Source: Castanea sativa
Taxonomy: Eukaryota; Streptophyta; Magnoliopsida; Fagales; Fagaceae
NCBI RefSeq assembly: GCF_040712315.1
Contig: NC_134015.1
Location: 58,915,964-58,979,963 of the forward strand
DNA length: 64,000 bases
Direction: 5' to 3'
Numbering within the stretch: the stretch's first letter is position 1; each line of letters begins with the position of its first letter. Made by a program: the position numbers and the translations under genes. Below are positions 46,218 through 58,397 of the stretch, piece after piece. A model generated the notes under the pieces. It had not been told where the DNA came from, searched no databases, and saw only the letters and a list, made by a program, of their open reading frames with translations.

Positions 46218-46261
46218 ATGAATTATTGTGTTACCTTCAACAAAAACAAACAAACAAAACT

Positions 46262-47578
46262 ATGAAACGGAATGATGATGTCGAAAATCACCAATAACTT
46301 ACACGATCCCTACATACTCTTAGACAAGACTTGCACAACAAAAAAGAAGAGAACTCTTGAGAGAGTACCAATGTGGTACCAACCAAATATCCTCGAAAGG
46401 TTAAGTTAGAGAACTTTCATAACTCTAGAGTGCCAAAACTGGAATAAATTATGCATACCTTGATTTTTGAGGGCTTTGAGTTTTTATAATAGTGTAGAAC
46501 TGACTTTTGTTTCTTGGTGAAGAAGATGTTCCCTTATTGGCAAGATTTTTATAAATACACATATTTTATATGATCCTTTTCATATAGAGATTTTTATGAC
46601 TAAGGTTAGTCGTAGAACACAAGACATTTTCATTTGAAGTTTCTTAAAGACCACTTAAGCCATGTGGATGTCACGTGGCTTTGCCACTTGTCCACTTTGC
46701 ATCTGTCTACTTGTCAATCCATCCATCAGGGGGAGTCCGTCCACCTGGGACACGATCCGCTGTCTTCTTCTTATTTTCTGATCACCCATTATACCAGTAC
46801 CCTCGCCCAGTGCAAGTTCAAGCGAACAGGTCCGTCTATCTTAATTTTATCCCCTTCACAGAACATAATAATAACTTATTTTTACTATGAGTCTTTGTTA
46901 TATTGATAATAATTCTTTCATTCTATGTATTTAAGGTGAATTCTTGACATTAGATGTAGAGCAATAGTATAGATAATAACCTCCCTTTTATCACTTCAAA
47001 ATATATGTTGTAAACGTGTAAAATAGAATAGGAGAAACTTTATCTACTTAGACATTTTCAAGCTTAATGATTGACCGATAGTCCCATACACTAAACTTTA
47101 GTATCGAAGTTAGCAAGTGAACGTCCTATGAGTGTTTAACCATGGTTCTTAGACCCAGACCGAACCGTACTGTCTGACCCGATTAACTGTGAACCTCTCA
47201 TCATTTCGGTTCTTTTAACTCTAAGAACCTTTCTACGTGAAAAATGCATGAAACCGCTTGAACCACGGTCAAACCGTACGATTCTAAAAACCGAGGTGGG
47301 TTTTAGAGGCTCGCACGGTTCCATTTTTTTACTATATTTGACCGGAAAACTGATCTCAGTCCATAAAGAATTTGAATATAAAAAATATAAAAACAAATTG
47401 CGAGAGAAAAAGAAAACAGAGAGCCAAGAAAACAAAGAGCGGGTCTTACGGCTCAGGCCAAGCTCTTTAAAAAAAAAAAAAAAAACCTAACCCATCACAG
47501 ACGACACAGCTCCTTCTTCTTCTTTGTTTCTTCATTGCATCTTCTTTCGTTCTTCATGGTCTCCTGCCTTCAGTTTAA
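46262..47578. other. Unclassified repeat-like DNA, no gene
   Basis: 46630-46860 has the composition and wording of an LTR piece (GGGGGAGTCCGTCCACCTGG...CCCCTTCACA). 47130-47330 has inverted ACCGAACCGTAC/GTCAAACCGTACG words, like an eroded TIR element. An A-run lies near 47470 and CTTCTT repeats near 47515. I could not delimit any element. Confidence 0.35.
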
Positions 47579-48809
47579 GGGTGAGTTTGGTTGGGCTTTT
47601 TGAAAAAGTGCATAATGAAAAAGTTGAGTTTTTAAAAAGTGTATAATGAAAAAGTGATTTTTCAAAAAGCTGAGTGTTTGGTAAAAGCTGTTAAAAAGTG
47701 CTTTTTAAAAAAACTGAGTGTTTGGCTAGCATTTATAAAAGTTACAGTTTAAGAGATAAATTACCAAAAAGGATAATGTATATATAAGGGAGTTTATTTC
47801 ATACTTAAATCAACTACTTCATATACTTAAATCAATTTTACTCTTTCTAAAAAAATTTTTTTTTCTCATCAATATTAGCTAATAATAACCTACCACTTAA
47901 GATTTATTGTGAAAGTATTGTGAAAATATTGTGATAAAAATTAATACTGATTAAAATTTGAACGTACTATTAAAATTATTTTTTTCTCTTTCTATAAAAA
48001 TTATTTTTTTCTCACCAATATTATTTAATAATAACTTACCACTTAAGATTTATTGTGAAAATATTGTGATAAAAATTAATACTGATTAAAATTTGAACGT
48101 ACTATTAAAATTTTTTTTTTTCTATAAAAATTATTTTTTTCTCACCAATATTTACTAATAATAATTTACCACTTAAAATTTATTATAAAAATATTGTAAA
48201 AATATTGTAATAACATTATCTTCTTTTTCTTTCCTTTTTTTTTTTTATCTTTTTTTTCTCCTCCACACGTTACTGCATTTCCTTATCTTTCCCCCCTTTT
48301 TTTTTTTTTTTCCACTCTTTTTTTCTCCTCTACCCACGTATAACTCATTTCCTTTATTTCCTTCTTTCCTCACTTTTCCCAGCCACTTCTCCCATTCTCT
48401 AGAGCATTCCACAGAGCTCTCCAACTTCCTCGTGTTTTTTTTTTTTTCCTTCTTCTTCTTCTGCAAGAACTCATCCGTCCACAGAGGTACTCCCATCTCT
48501 TTTTTCATCTTTTTTCTTTATTTCTTTATTTCTTTATTTCGTATTTCCTTCTTTATTCTTTTTTTTTCACACTCCATAGAAGATGATGATGAAGAAGATG
48601 AAGATGATTGAAACATAAGGATTTTGGGATTTTGGGTTTGATTTTGAGTTGATTTTTTTTGAGTTGATTTTGGGTTTGATTTTGGATTTTGAGTTGATTT
48701 TTTTTTTTGTTGTGGATTTTGGGTTTGATTTTGAGTTGGGTTTGGGATGGGTTTTCTAATGGGATTTGAGTTGATTTTAATTGATTTTGTGTTGATCAGA
48801 TTAGAGAAA

Positions 48810-48841
<32 letters not shown>

Positions 48842-49129
48842 CTGAGGAAGAGGTAGAGGCGTGAGTGAACTTGATGAGAGGTGTTGAAGAAGACGAAGAA
48901 AGGAGAATTTGGTAATTGTCCAAGATTGTTCAACGGATGCCTTAGAACGCGCACTGGCTTTTGGCAAAATGGACCTCCAGAGCTCCATAAGGGATTGCGC
49001 GTTTTATGCCTTAACTGAAAACGCAACTTTTGAAAAAAGTTGCGTTTTGGGCTGAACCAAACACGCATAAAGGTCTGACTTTTTGAAAAAGTGGCGTTTT
49101 GGGCTCAAAACGTTGAACCAAACGGGCAC
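47579..49129. mobile_element. Harbinger/Tourist-like non-autonomous element with TAA TSD
   Basis: The element starts GGGTGAGTTTGGTTGGG and ends TTGAACCAAACGGGCAC. The inverse of the end (GTGCCCGTTTGGTT) matches 10 of 14 bases of the start, and TAA flanks both sides (47576-47578 and 49130-49132). Both ends also carry TTTTTGAAAAAGTG. Near 49040-49066 a further GGCTGAACCAAACACGCATAA string suggests a partial second terminus. The inside is pyrimidine-rich (48170-48560) and has TTTTGGGTTTGATTTTGAGTT repeats (48620-48790). No transposase is present. Confidence 0.7.
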
Positions 49130-49132
49130 TAA

Positions 49133-50209
49133 GGGTGAGCCTAGCATGTGTGACATGACAAAGCCTTGGAAATGACAAAAATGAGTTTGAAAATTTCTGA
49201 CTCATTGCCCCTCCCCAACGTGAATATTAATATTGTTGAAAACTGAGATAAGTTTGGGCTGATGTGATGATAAGACTGCTAGCTGGTTTGATAAGTTGAG
49301 GCCTTTAACAAGCTGTATATTTACCACAACATCTTCCAATCAGATAACTCTACTTTATCTAACTTTACTTGACTATATATATGGAATGTGGTTGTAAAGA
49401 ATAGATGGATGTATTGTATCGAGAGTAAAGAAACACTAGTACTCACACTTGTACTCCGACAAACATATATTGGATGACTAATTATATACTATTAGGTCTT
49501 TACTGTTTCCCTTTTTTATTAAATAACAAATATATGGTTGTTTTTTTAAGTTTTGACGTTTTTGGTTTTTGTTTATCATTATTATTTTGTTTTTTGTTTT
49601 TTTTTTTTTACTATTAAGTTGGATTTTGAAACATTATAATAAAATTAGTGATATAAAAAAGCATTTAAAAAGTATTTATTTAGATTATTTTAGTCAATTT
49701 TTTCAATTTTTACTAATTTAATATATTTATTTATATTTTAAATAATTATTAAATTAATTATGACGTCATCATGGTTGGACTAACCTCAAAATCTTTGAAC
49801 CTCTTCTATTTATAATCCTTTGAACAGTCCGGGTTTCAAAACTATTCATTTGACACAAAGAATATTAGACATTTACGTGTAAATTATTATCTATCATATA
49901 TATACAGAGTATACACACATCAATAATTACCTCGTAGCCTAAGTTCCCCAAATATTCTTATGAAAGAGGTTTGCGTTTTGATTGATTTTCCACTCCTAAT
50001 ATTTATGGAAACATCATGAGTAAATACAAAGCTGACTTTATGGCCTACCATTGTTATTTATTTATTTATTTATTTTTAATAAAAAGCAATGCATAAACTA
50101 AATATGCAAGTATTTACTAGCTACTAGTGAAAATTCTCACAAAATCTTATTTGATTTGAAATTTTAATTATTGAAAAAAAAAAACCCTCCATAAATTGAT
50201 GTGTTAGTG
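49133..50209. other. AT-rich, nothing recognised
   Basis: No sustained coding frame or clear repeat unit is present. TTTATTTATTTATTTA lies near 50056-50072 and poly-T runs lie near 49590. Confidence 0.5.
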
Positions 50210-50261
50210 GGGTTATTCTATGGTACCCCATATTTTTTTGAGGGGTACGGTACCCACTTAA

Positions 50262-52495
50262 ATCTTAGTTATAGATTTCACTTATTTTAATCTGGTCCGC
50301 TTATTTAATTTTAATAAGATACCTACTACCAGTCATCTAAGTTTTCTATAAAACCAAAAAAACAAAACATACGAGTTCTTCTTCTGTCAAGTGCTTGAGA
50401 GAGATCTCTAATTAACGGGTTCTTCCCTCTAGTTGCCTCTCTCAAACCTTCATGGCTTTGCCTCCTTGAGTTCTGTGTTTGGTATTCAAATTGTGATTTT
50501 GATTTTTAATCCTTTTCCTATTTATTGATTGAAGTCACTAGAAAACCCTAGAAAGATCAAATCGTACACGTAAATGACATTCATCGAGTCTTGATGAATG
50601 GTTAGATACTTTTTCTTTTACTTAATCATTTAAAATTTAATTTTTAGGTTTGATTTTTACTCTACCATGATCTGTTGTTTTCTAAATGGCACAATATGGT
50701 TTATATTCCTATAATTGTTAATTCCTCATCTTCTTATTCTTTTTTTTTTTTGATATGATCTTCTTATTCTTGGTTCTTGGAGAAATCCTTTGAACCTTTC
50801 ACACAGAAGGATCTCTCCTTGTTCACATATCTTTTTTTTCCCTCTCTGCTTTTCACTCACTTTGAATTCACTTTTACATTGAGGCACCCTATAACATGTT
50901 ACTTTTATTACTATGATTTGTAAATATCAAATATCATTTGTGGTTTCATAAGTAATTTCTATTGTTGTTTCATAATGTTAATTTCTATGCATAGATTTGG
51001 TTAAGGCAATTCCTGATGAGCAGTAGTTTTTTCTAATTTGGTTTGGGTGCATAAAGAGGTTAGTATCACTTTGGTTGTTCTTCTTTCTTACTTTTGCAAA
51101 TCCTTGATGGGTTTGTAAGCTATTGAGAATAAAATCATTAATTTAATAGGTGCTTTTTTGGGTCAAATATCTTCCATTTAATTTGTGTTTCTTTTAGTCC
51201 AACTTGTATGTATTACTATTTTTTTTTTTTTTTGCTGATTAGAGTGTGTTATTAATTCATACACACTATATAGTTTATAAGTTTTTGTTATTTAAGTTGC
51301 ATGTTTTAGTGGGCATGAATGCTAGGTGTTTGAGAGAATGACTAAACATGTATACTTGCAATTAGCATGCTCTATTTCTGTTTTGTTAAAAATAAAAACT
51401 TTGTAGTCATTGTGTGGTATTACATTTTTAAATTTCATACAAGTAATATAGACCTTGAAAGAGATGGTGAACCCCATCTTTTGTTTTCATTTTAAACTGG
51501 TTCCTGTCTAATCTTTAGGATGTTTTTGACTTCTAAAGATAATGAAAATGATTTATATTTCAAATTAATTTTTTTCCAAAAATTATAAAATTGGATGAAA
51601 AATATGATTAGATTCAAGTTAAAAAAAATATTTTTGAAGCTTGAAGTTTGTGTTTGATCTATTGTGCTTTATTAGTTTTTAGTGAGATTGTTTGAAAATT
51701 CTTGAAAAAAAAAGGTTTTCTTTTTAGGAATTTCAATTTATTTTATTCCTAGGAAGGTTCCTTTTAGTTATGAACACAGTAATTCAATTCCCAACATTTG
51801 ATGACCACTGATAATAGTTTTTCAGTTTGGAAGAAATAGGAATAGAGTTTTAGTATGATTATCTTACTCAATCCAAGTAAAGGAAAAATGGAGATGCTAT
51901 CTTGCAACTTGTTCATTAGTGTTCCGGGTCATTTACAAAAAATAAGTGCTTTAAATACTCCTCACTTGAGAATTAGCAGTTGCATGTATTCCTTCCAATT
52001 GATTTCAAGGGGAGATGACTACCTTCTTATCACTTGCCTTTCAGTCTCAAATTAATATATAATAAAAAGCCTCATTAAAAATTGGAGGACCACCACTTTC
52101 TGGTGGTTCTTCATTCACAGTAGTGATTGTTAAGACCAATTTTCTGTTTTGGAGTTATTGTCATTGTTTTTCCTTTCACTTTTCCCTTCTTGTTTAAAGT
52201 ATTTTTACTTTCCACCTATCTACTCAAACATAATAAAATTATATGCAAATAGTCCTTGATAATTTTGCTTTGTGATACTAATAATTGTGGTGAATCGTAG
52301 ACTAATATCAACATCTACCAGTTTTTTACTGGGTATATAGAAGGTCGGTTTGATTGTTGTTCATGGCCCTTGATGTTGAAGCTAAAAGATTGGCCTCCAT
52401 CTACTTTATTTTAACACTTGCCATGTCATGGTGATGAGTTTATCTGTTGCTTGCTGTTTAAGGAATATACACATCCACATAAGAGTATTTTAAAC
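50262..52495 (+). other. Unique interior of the compound element, no gene recognised
   Basis: The part near 50340-50480 (AAACAAAACATACGAG, CTCTAGTTGCCTCTCTC) looks like a captured gene leader. The rest is AT-rich, with T-rich stretches that could be intron sequence. No ORF above 70 codons has recognisable content. A captured, decayed host fragment is possible. Confidence 0.35.
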
Positions 52496-53080
52496 ATTGC
52501 TCTTTGTCACATGTGATGTTGGAACTGCACGATGTGAGGATGAAACAGTCAAATGTGAGGAAAAATAAGGGAACCAACGAATGTGACAAAAGAATTGTCA
52601 TATATGATGTTAGAACTGCACGATGTGAGGAAAAAACCTTCAAATGTGAGAAAAATAAGGAAACCATCAAATGTGACAAAAGAATACGTGTTGGAACTAC
52701 ACAATGTGAGGGTGAAACCGTCAAATGCAAGAAAAATAAAGGAACCATCAAATGTGACAAAAGAATTGTCACATGTGATGTTGGAGTTGCATAATGTGAG
52801 GATGGAATCGTCAAATGTGAGAAAAAAATAAGGGACCAATGAATTTGACAAAAGAATTGTCACATGTGATTCAAATGTGACAAAACAATTGTCACATGTG
52901 ATTCAAATGTGACAAAAGAATTGTCACATGTGATGTTGGAACAGTACAATGTGAGGGTTAAATCGTCAAATGTGAGAAAAAAAAAAGGGAACCATCAAAT
53001 GTGAAAAAAGAACTGTCACATATGATGTTGAAACTACACAATATGAGGTTTGAAACCCTCAAATGTGATGTTTTAGTAAC
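52496..53080 (+). repeat. Module A repeats at locus 2, first block
   Basis: About six imperfect 80-90-bp units contain TCACATGTGATGTTGGAAC, ACGATGTGAGGATGAAAC, GTCAAATGTGAG and CAACGAATGTGACAAAAGAA. The exact palindrome TCACATGTGA occurs at 52507, near 52769, at 52860, and twice more by 52935. The block lies within about 70 bp of the right terminus of the element. Confidence 0.85.
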
Positions 53081-53149
53081 TTGGTATTGCAGATTGCCTA
53101 CTAGTGGGTACCGTATCAAAAAAAAAGGAGTGTTTAGTAGAATTACCCA

Positions 53150-55300
53150 TATTTAAGATAGTAATTATTTTTTAAATTGTGGATTGTGGAGTGATTTATC
53201 TTTATCTTCTTTTTTTATATGGTACTTTGCTTTCAAGAACTCAAGTACTGGATTAATTTTATTTTTCTTTTTTTGTTTCTTTTGTAAATTTTATATTATT
53301 AAGTGGATTATAAATATTTAAGATAGTAATTAGTATTTAGAATGTGGAATATAGAGTGATTTATCTTTTTTTTTTTCCTTTTGCATAGTACTTTACTTTC
53401 AACAAATCAAGTATTGGTAATTTTTTTTTGTAAATTTTTTATTATTATGAAGATTATAAATATTTGAGATACTAATTAATATTTAAAATGTGGACTGTGT
53501 AGTTATTTATCTTTATATTTTTTTTAATCTTTTCTGTTTGTAAAATACTTTATTTTCAAGAAATAAAGTACTGGGTAAATTTTTTTATTCACTTTTTTTT
53601 TCTTTTGTAAATTTTATATTATTAAGTGAATTTTAAATATTTAAGATATTAATTAGTATTTAGAATGTGGAATGTGAAGTGATTTATCATTATCATTTTT
53701 TTTTTAATTTTGTAAATCTTATATTATTAAGTGGATTATAGATATTTAAAATAGTGATTAGTATTTAGATTATGGACTGTGGAGTAATTTATCTTTACTT
53801 TTTTTTTGTATGGTACTTTATTTTTAAGAAATCAAATACTTGGTAATTTTTTTTCACTTTTTTTTTTCTTTTGTAAATTTTATATTATTAAGTGGATTAT
53901 AAATATTTAAGATAGTAATTAGTATTTAGAATGTAGAATGTGGAGTGATATTTATTTTTCTTTTTCTTTTTGTATGGTCATTTACTTTCCAAAAATCAAG
54001 TACTGAGTATATTTTTTTTTTGGTAAATTTTATATTATTAAGTGAATTTTAAATATTTAAGATAGTAATTTGTATTTAGAATGTGGAATGTGGAGTGATT
54101 TATCATTACCCTTTTTTTTTTTCTTTTTGTATGGTACTTTATTTTCTAGAAATCAAGTATTGGGTAAATTTTTTTTTTTCACTTTTTTTTCTTTTATAAA
54201 TTTTATATTATTAAGCGGATTTTAAATATTTAATATAGTAATTAGTATTTAGATTGTGGACTGTGGAGTGATTTATCTTTTTTTTTTTCTTTTGTAAATT
54301 TTATATTATTAAGTGGATTATAAATATTTAAAATAATAGTTTGCTTTTAGATAGTGGACTGTGGACTAATTTAACTTTTTTTTTGTATGATACTTTATTT
54401 TTAAGAAATCAAATATTGGGTACATTTTTTTTACTTTTTTGTTGTTGTAAATTTTATGTTATTAAGTGAATTATAAATATTTAAGATAGTAATTAGTATT
54501 TAGAGTATGGAACGTGGAATGTGGAGTGATTTATCTTTATCATTTTTTTTTTTTGAATGGTACTTTATTTTCCAAAAATCAAGTATTGGGTAATTTTTTT
54601 TTTTCATTTGTAAATTTTATATTATTAAGTAAATTATAAATATTTAAGATAGTAATTAGTATTTAGAGTATAGACTATAAAGTAATTAATCATTTTTTCC
54701 TTTTTTCATTTTACATGGTACTTTAATTTCAAGAAATTAAGTACTGAGTAATTTTTTTCAATTTTTATTTTATTTTATAAATTTTATATTATTAAGTGGA
54801 TTATAAATATTTAAGATAATAATTTGTATTTAGATTATGGATTGTGGAGTGATTTATTTATTTATTTTTTTGTATGGTACTTTATTTTCAAAAATCCAGT
54901 ACTTGGTAAAATTTATTTTCACTTTTTTTCATTTGTAAATTTTATATGATTAAGTGGATTATAAATATTTAAGATAGTAATTAGGATTTTTAGAGTGTGG
55001 ATTGTGGAGTAATTTATCTTTATTTTCTTTTTCTTTTTGTATGATACTTTATTTTCAAAAAATCAAGTACTAGGTAATTTTTTTTTTCATTTTTTTTCTT
55101 TTGTAAATTTTATATTATTAAATGAATTATAAATATTTATGATAGTAATTAGTATTTAGAGTGTGGATTGTAAAGTAATTTATCTTTTTCTTTTTCTTTT
55201 TGTATAGTACTTTAATGTTAAGAAATGAAGTACTGGGTAAATTTTTTTTTTTTCTTTTGTAAATTTTATCTTATTAAGTGGATTATAAATATTTAAGTCA
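53150..55300 (+). repeat. Module C 165-bp repeats at locus 2
   Basis: About thirteen units, inverted relative to locus 1, are recognised by TAAATTTTATATTATTAAG. Approximate positions are 53287, 53448, 53612, 53722, 53878, 54030, 54195, 54300, 54450, 54610, 54778, 54937, 55110 and 55258. Two shorter units occur. Each unit carries ATTTAAGATAGTAATTAGTA and GGTACTTTATTTTCAAGAAA. Confidence 0.9.
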
Positions 55301-55725
55301 TTTTCTAGGTCGTAAGGGTATTTCAGTCACTTTTTAGGTTACAAGGTCATTTTAGTCATTTTTTTTTGTTTTGTTTCAAGGTCATTTCGGTCAATTTCTA
55401 AGTTTCAAGGTCATGTGGTCATTTTTTTTCCTAGGGGTATTTTGGTCATTTTTTCGGTTTCATTATTATTTCAGTCATTTTTTAGGTTTTATGGTAATTT
55501 TGGTCTTTTTTTTTTAAAGTTTTGGGGTCATTTTGTCAATTTTTTTTGTTCTAAGGGTATTTTGGTCATTTTTAAAGTTTCATGGTTATTTGGGTCAATT
55601 TTTTGGGTTTTATAGTAATTTTGGTAATTTGTTGAGTTTTTGGGTGGTTCTTTCATTTTTTAGGTTCTCTGGGTATTTTGGTCATTTTTTAGGTTTCAGG
55701 GATATTATGGTAATTGGTGAGAAAA
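55300..55725 (+). repeat. Module D about 30-bp repeats at locus 2
   Basis: About thirteen units of the form TTTTTAGGTTTCAAGGTCATTTCGGTCA follow the 165-bp array without a gap, in the mirror order of locus 1. The ORFs of 66 and 102 codons in it are repeat products. Confidence 0.85.
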
Positions 55726-56710
55726 AAAAGGAACCATCGAATATGACAAAACTACCATCGAGTGTGAGAAATGTACGGTCTAATGTGATGTTCGTACTGC
55801 GTAATGTGATAATGGAACCATCAAATGTGATAAAGAAATAAGGGGAGCACCAAATGTAACAAAAGTACAGTTACATGTGATATTGGTACTACACAATGTG
55901 AGGATAGCACTGCCAAATGTGAAAAAAAAATTAAAGTACAACCAAATGTGAGAAAAATACGGTAAAATGTGATGTTGGTACTATCTAATGTAACAATAAA
56001 ACCATCATTTGCAAGAAAAAAAAATTGAACCGTCGAACGTGACAAAAGTATAGTCACATGTGATTTTGGTACTGCACAATTTGAAGATGGTACTATTACA
56101 TGTTAGAAAACAAATATGAGTACAACCAAATGTTGTTAAAATATTGTCATATGTGATGTTGATACTGCTTAATATGATAATAGAACCATCAAATTTGAGA
56201 AAAAAGAAGAAGAATGAACTATTGAATATGACAAAAATACGATTACATGTAATGTTGGTACTGCCCAAATCCCAATATGACAATGAAACTGTCAAATATG
56301 AGTAAATATTAAAGTACCACTGAATGTGAGAAAAGTACAGTAAAATAAGATATTAGTATTGCCCAATTTGACAAGGAAACCATCAAATGTAAGGACAAAA
56401 AAAGGAACCACCGAATGTGACAAAAGTACAGTTACATATGATGTTGATATTGCACAATTTGAGGATGGTACTATCAAATCTGAGAAAAAAATATGAGTAC
56501 AACTGAATGTGGCAAAAGTACAATCAAATGTGATGTTAGTATTGTCCAATGTGACAATAAAACCATCAAATGTAAGAAAAAAATAAGGGAGCTATCAAAT
56601 GTGACAAAAGTATAGTCACATGTGATGTTAGTACTGCCCAATGTGACAATGAAACTATCAAATGTGGGAAAAAAATTAAAATACTACCCAATGTGAGAAA
56701 AGTACGATTG
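55725..56710 (+). repeat. Module A repeats at locus 2, second block
   Basis: About ten units contain GAACCATCAAATGTGA, ACAAAAGTACAGTTACATGTGA and TTGGTACTGCACAATTTG. The block ends abruptly near 56710 without the inverted terminus. It is followed by a LINE fragment, so this second copy is truncated on the right. Confidence 0.8.
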
Positions 56711-56749
56711 TGTATTTACTTCATAAAGATTTAATTTCTTTGGGAAATC

Positions 56750-57290
56750 ATTTTAAAAAATTACCACCCAAAGTGGCTTTCTTTTTGTGGCGTGTGACAT
56801 TAGGGAGGACTTTAACAATAAATAAGTTTAGGAATTACAGAGTGATGTTTCGTGTATAAAAATGACATTTTCTTTGGAATAAAATAACCTTTCATAAAAA
56901 AAAAAAATTTTAACGTGTGTGTGTGTGTATATAAACAATTGTTGTTGTAATGACTACCTAAAGCTGAAAGAGAAGAGGCAGAGGCAGATGCAGTGCACTT
57001 TACGATGGAAGTTGGGTTCAACGAGTAAGTTATTAAGGGAGACAATGGTAGTGTTTTGAAAGCTCTCTCTAAATTGGGGCCCATCTCTCTCGTTTGGGCC
57101 ATATTGTAGGCTATATTCGGTCTTTAATTTTGGGCCTTAACTGGTTCTCTATTAGGCATGTTAAATGAGAAACAAATTCAGTTACTCATTCTTTAGCCCA
57201 ATATGTTAGATATATTCTTGAAGATGTATTTTGGATTGATGATTCTCCCCCTCATGCTAGGGAGGTTTTTTATTAAATTTATGTTTGTTT
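56750..57290 (+). pseudogene. Fragment of a LINE ORF2 (zf-RVT and RNase H pieces)
   Basis: Around 56760-56850 the frame reads PPKVAFFLWRVTLGRTLT, typical of the zf-RVT segment of plant LINEs. Around 56955-57060 it reads AEREEAEADAV and VIKGDN with a stop between, typical of the added RNase H. The zf-RVT and RNase H pieces are closer together than in the complete LINE at 40421. The 5' part is missing, as is common for truncated LINE copies. Confidence 0.7.
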
Positions 57291-57304
57291 CACTAAAAAA
57301 CCTT

Positions 57305-58256
57305 TTGTAAAAATAGTTTTTCACATATTCCAGTATTTAGTAGCACAAAAAAAAAAACTAGTTAATGGAAAACTATTTTAGTCAACGGAAAATTCTGATA
57401 AAAATAAGGCTTATTTTTAATAGGTTGTTTTCCAAAATTTTTTTTGGAAAACAATCTCTCTCATACGTTGCATCTTCTATAAATATTATATTCGTCTGTA
57501 GCTGTGGAAAACATGATTTTTTTGGCTCCTCTCTCTCATGGTAAGCTTTCTCACTTTTTCTCTCTCCCCTTTGCTTTTTCTCTCCTCATACCCTCACTAT
57601 CATTAACTCTGGTCTCTCCTCTTCCCATAGATCTCTCTTTCTATCTGTCTCTCTTCTCTCTTTTCTCCATGTTTCTCTTCCTCTCTATAACACAATTCTC
57701 TGATTAGATTTTTTTTTCCCTTCACTAATCAGTCAATAGCTCCGACTTGCAAAGAAGAACAAATTTGCAACGGTAATTATTTCATTCCTTTCTACCAAAA
57801 TCTCAATTCTTTGCTTTGAATTTCAAGCTTTATTTTCTTTTTTCTCTAAGAAATTTTTGGTTTGATGGATTCGAAGCAAAGATTACTTCTTTTTCATACA
57901 TAAAGTGCAAAAAATTAAAAAATAAAAGAAAAAGAAAAAGAATGAATGAATGAAGTAAAAGATGAAAATATTAAACATAGTGCTTATATTGCTCTAAATT
58001 GCTTTTACATGGGACAATCCTTATTGTGAACTAATAATATTGTTATATAATGAATGATAATTGTTTAGGAGAATTGCATTTGTTGGCAGATACTATGCAG
58101 TGATGATATATTATGCAGATAGATTATGTAAATACATAATTTAGAGTAATATTGAAGACTTGTAGTTGACTATAGTAGACAATTAGTATACCAACAAAAT
58201 GAGTAAACAATTAAAATTTATTGTTATTCATACCTATTGAAAATGTATTTCCTTGT

Positions 58257-58355
<99 letters not shown>

Positions 58356-58360
58356 GGTTG

Positions 58361-58397
<37 letters not shown>

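Larger units (their letters stand above)
40421..46246 (+). mobile_element. Degenerate L1-type LINE with C-terminal RNase H
   Basis: The order is ORF1 (DUF4283-like plus a CCHC knuckle), endonuclease, reverse transcriptase, zf-RVT and RNase H, ending in an A-rich tail (AAAACAAACAAACAAAAC, about 46241-46260). The 5' start at CTCTCTCTCCTAG is inferred. A 15-bp A-rich direct repeat, CAAATAAACAAAACT at 40406 and CAAACAAACAAAACT at 46247, matches at 14 positions. It may be the target-site duplication, but its low complexity makes chance possible. Many stops and shifts show it is dead. Confidence 0.9.
50210..53148 (+). mobile_element. Element of the compound repeat family bounded by inverted ends, locus 2
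   Basis: The left end is GGGTTATTCTATGGTACC...GGGTACGGTACCCAC. The right end, read inversely, is GGGTAATTCTACTAAAC...GATACGGTACCCACTAGTAGG. These agree over about 45 bp apart from small changes. Between them lies about 2.2 kb of unique AT-rich sequence and, next to the right end, the module A repeats. No transposase and no TSD was found (left flank TGTTAGTG, right flank ATATTTAAG). The right side abuts a second, truncated copy. Confidence 0.55.

Noticed and set aside
48245..48508. 87-codon Lys/Glu-rich minus-strand ORF
   Set aside because: It is the reverse of a pyrimidine-rich tract (TTTTTTCTCC) inside the Harbinger-like element.
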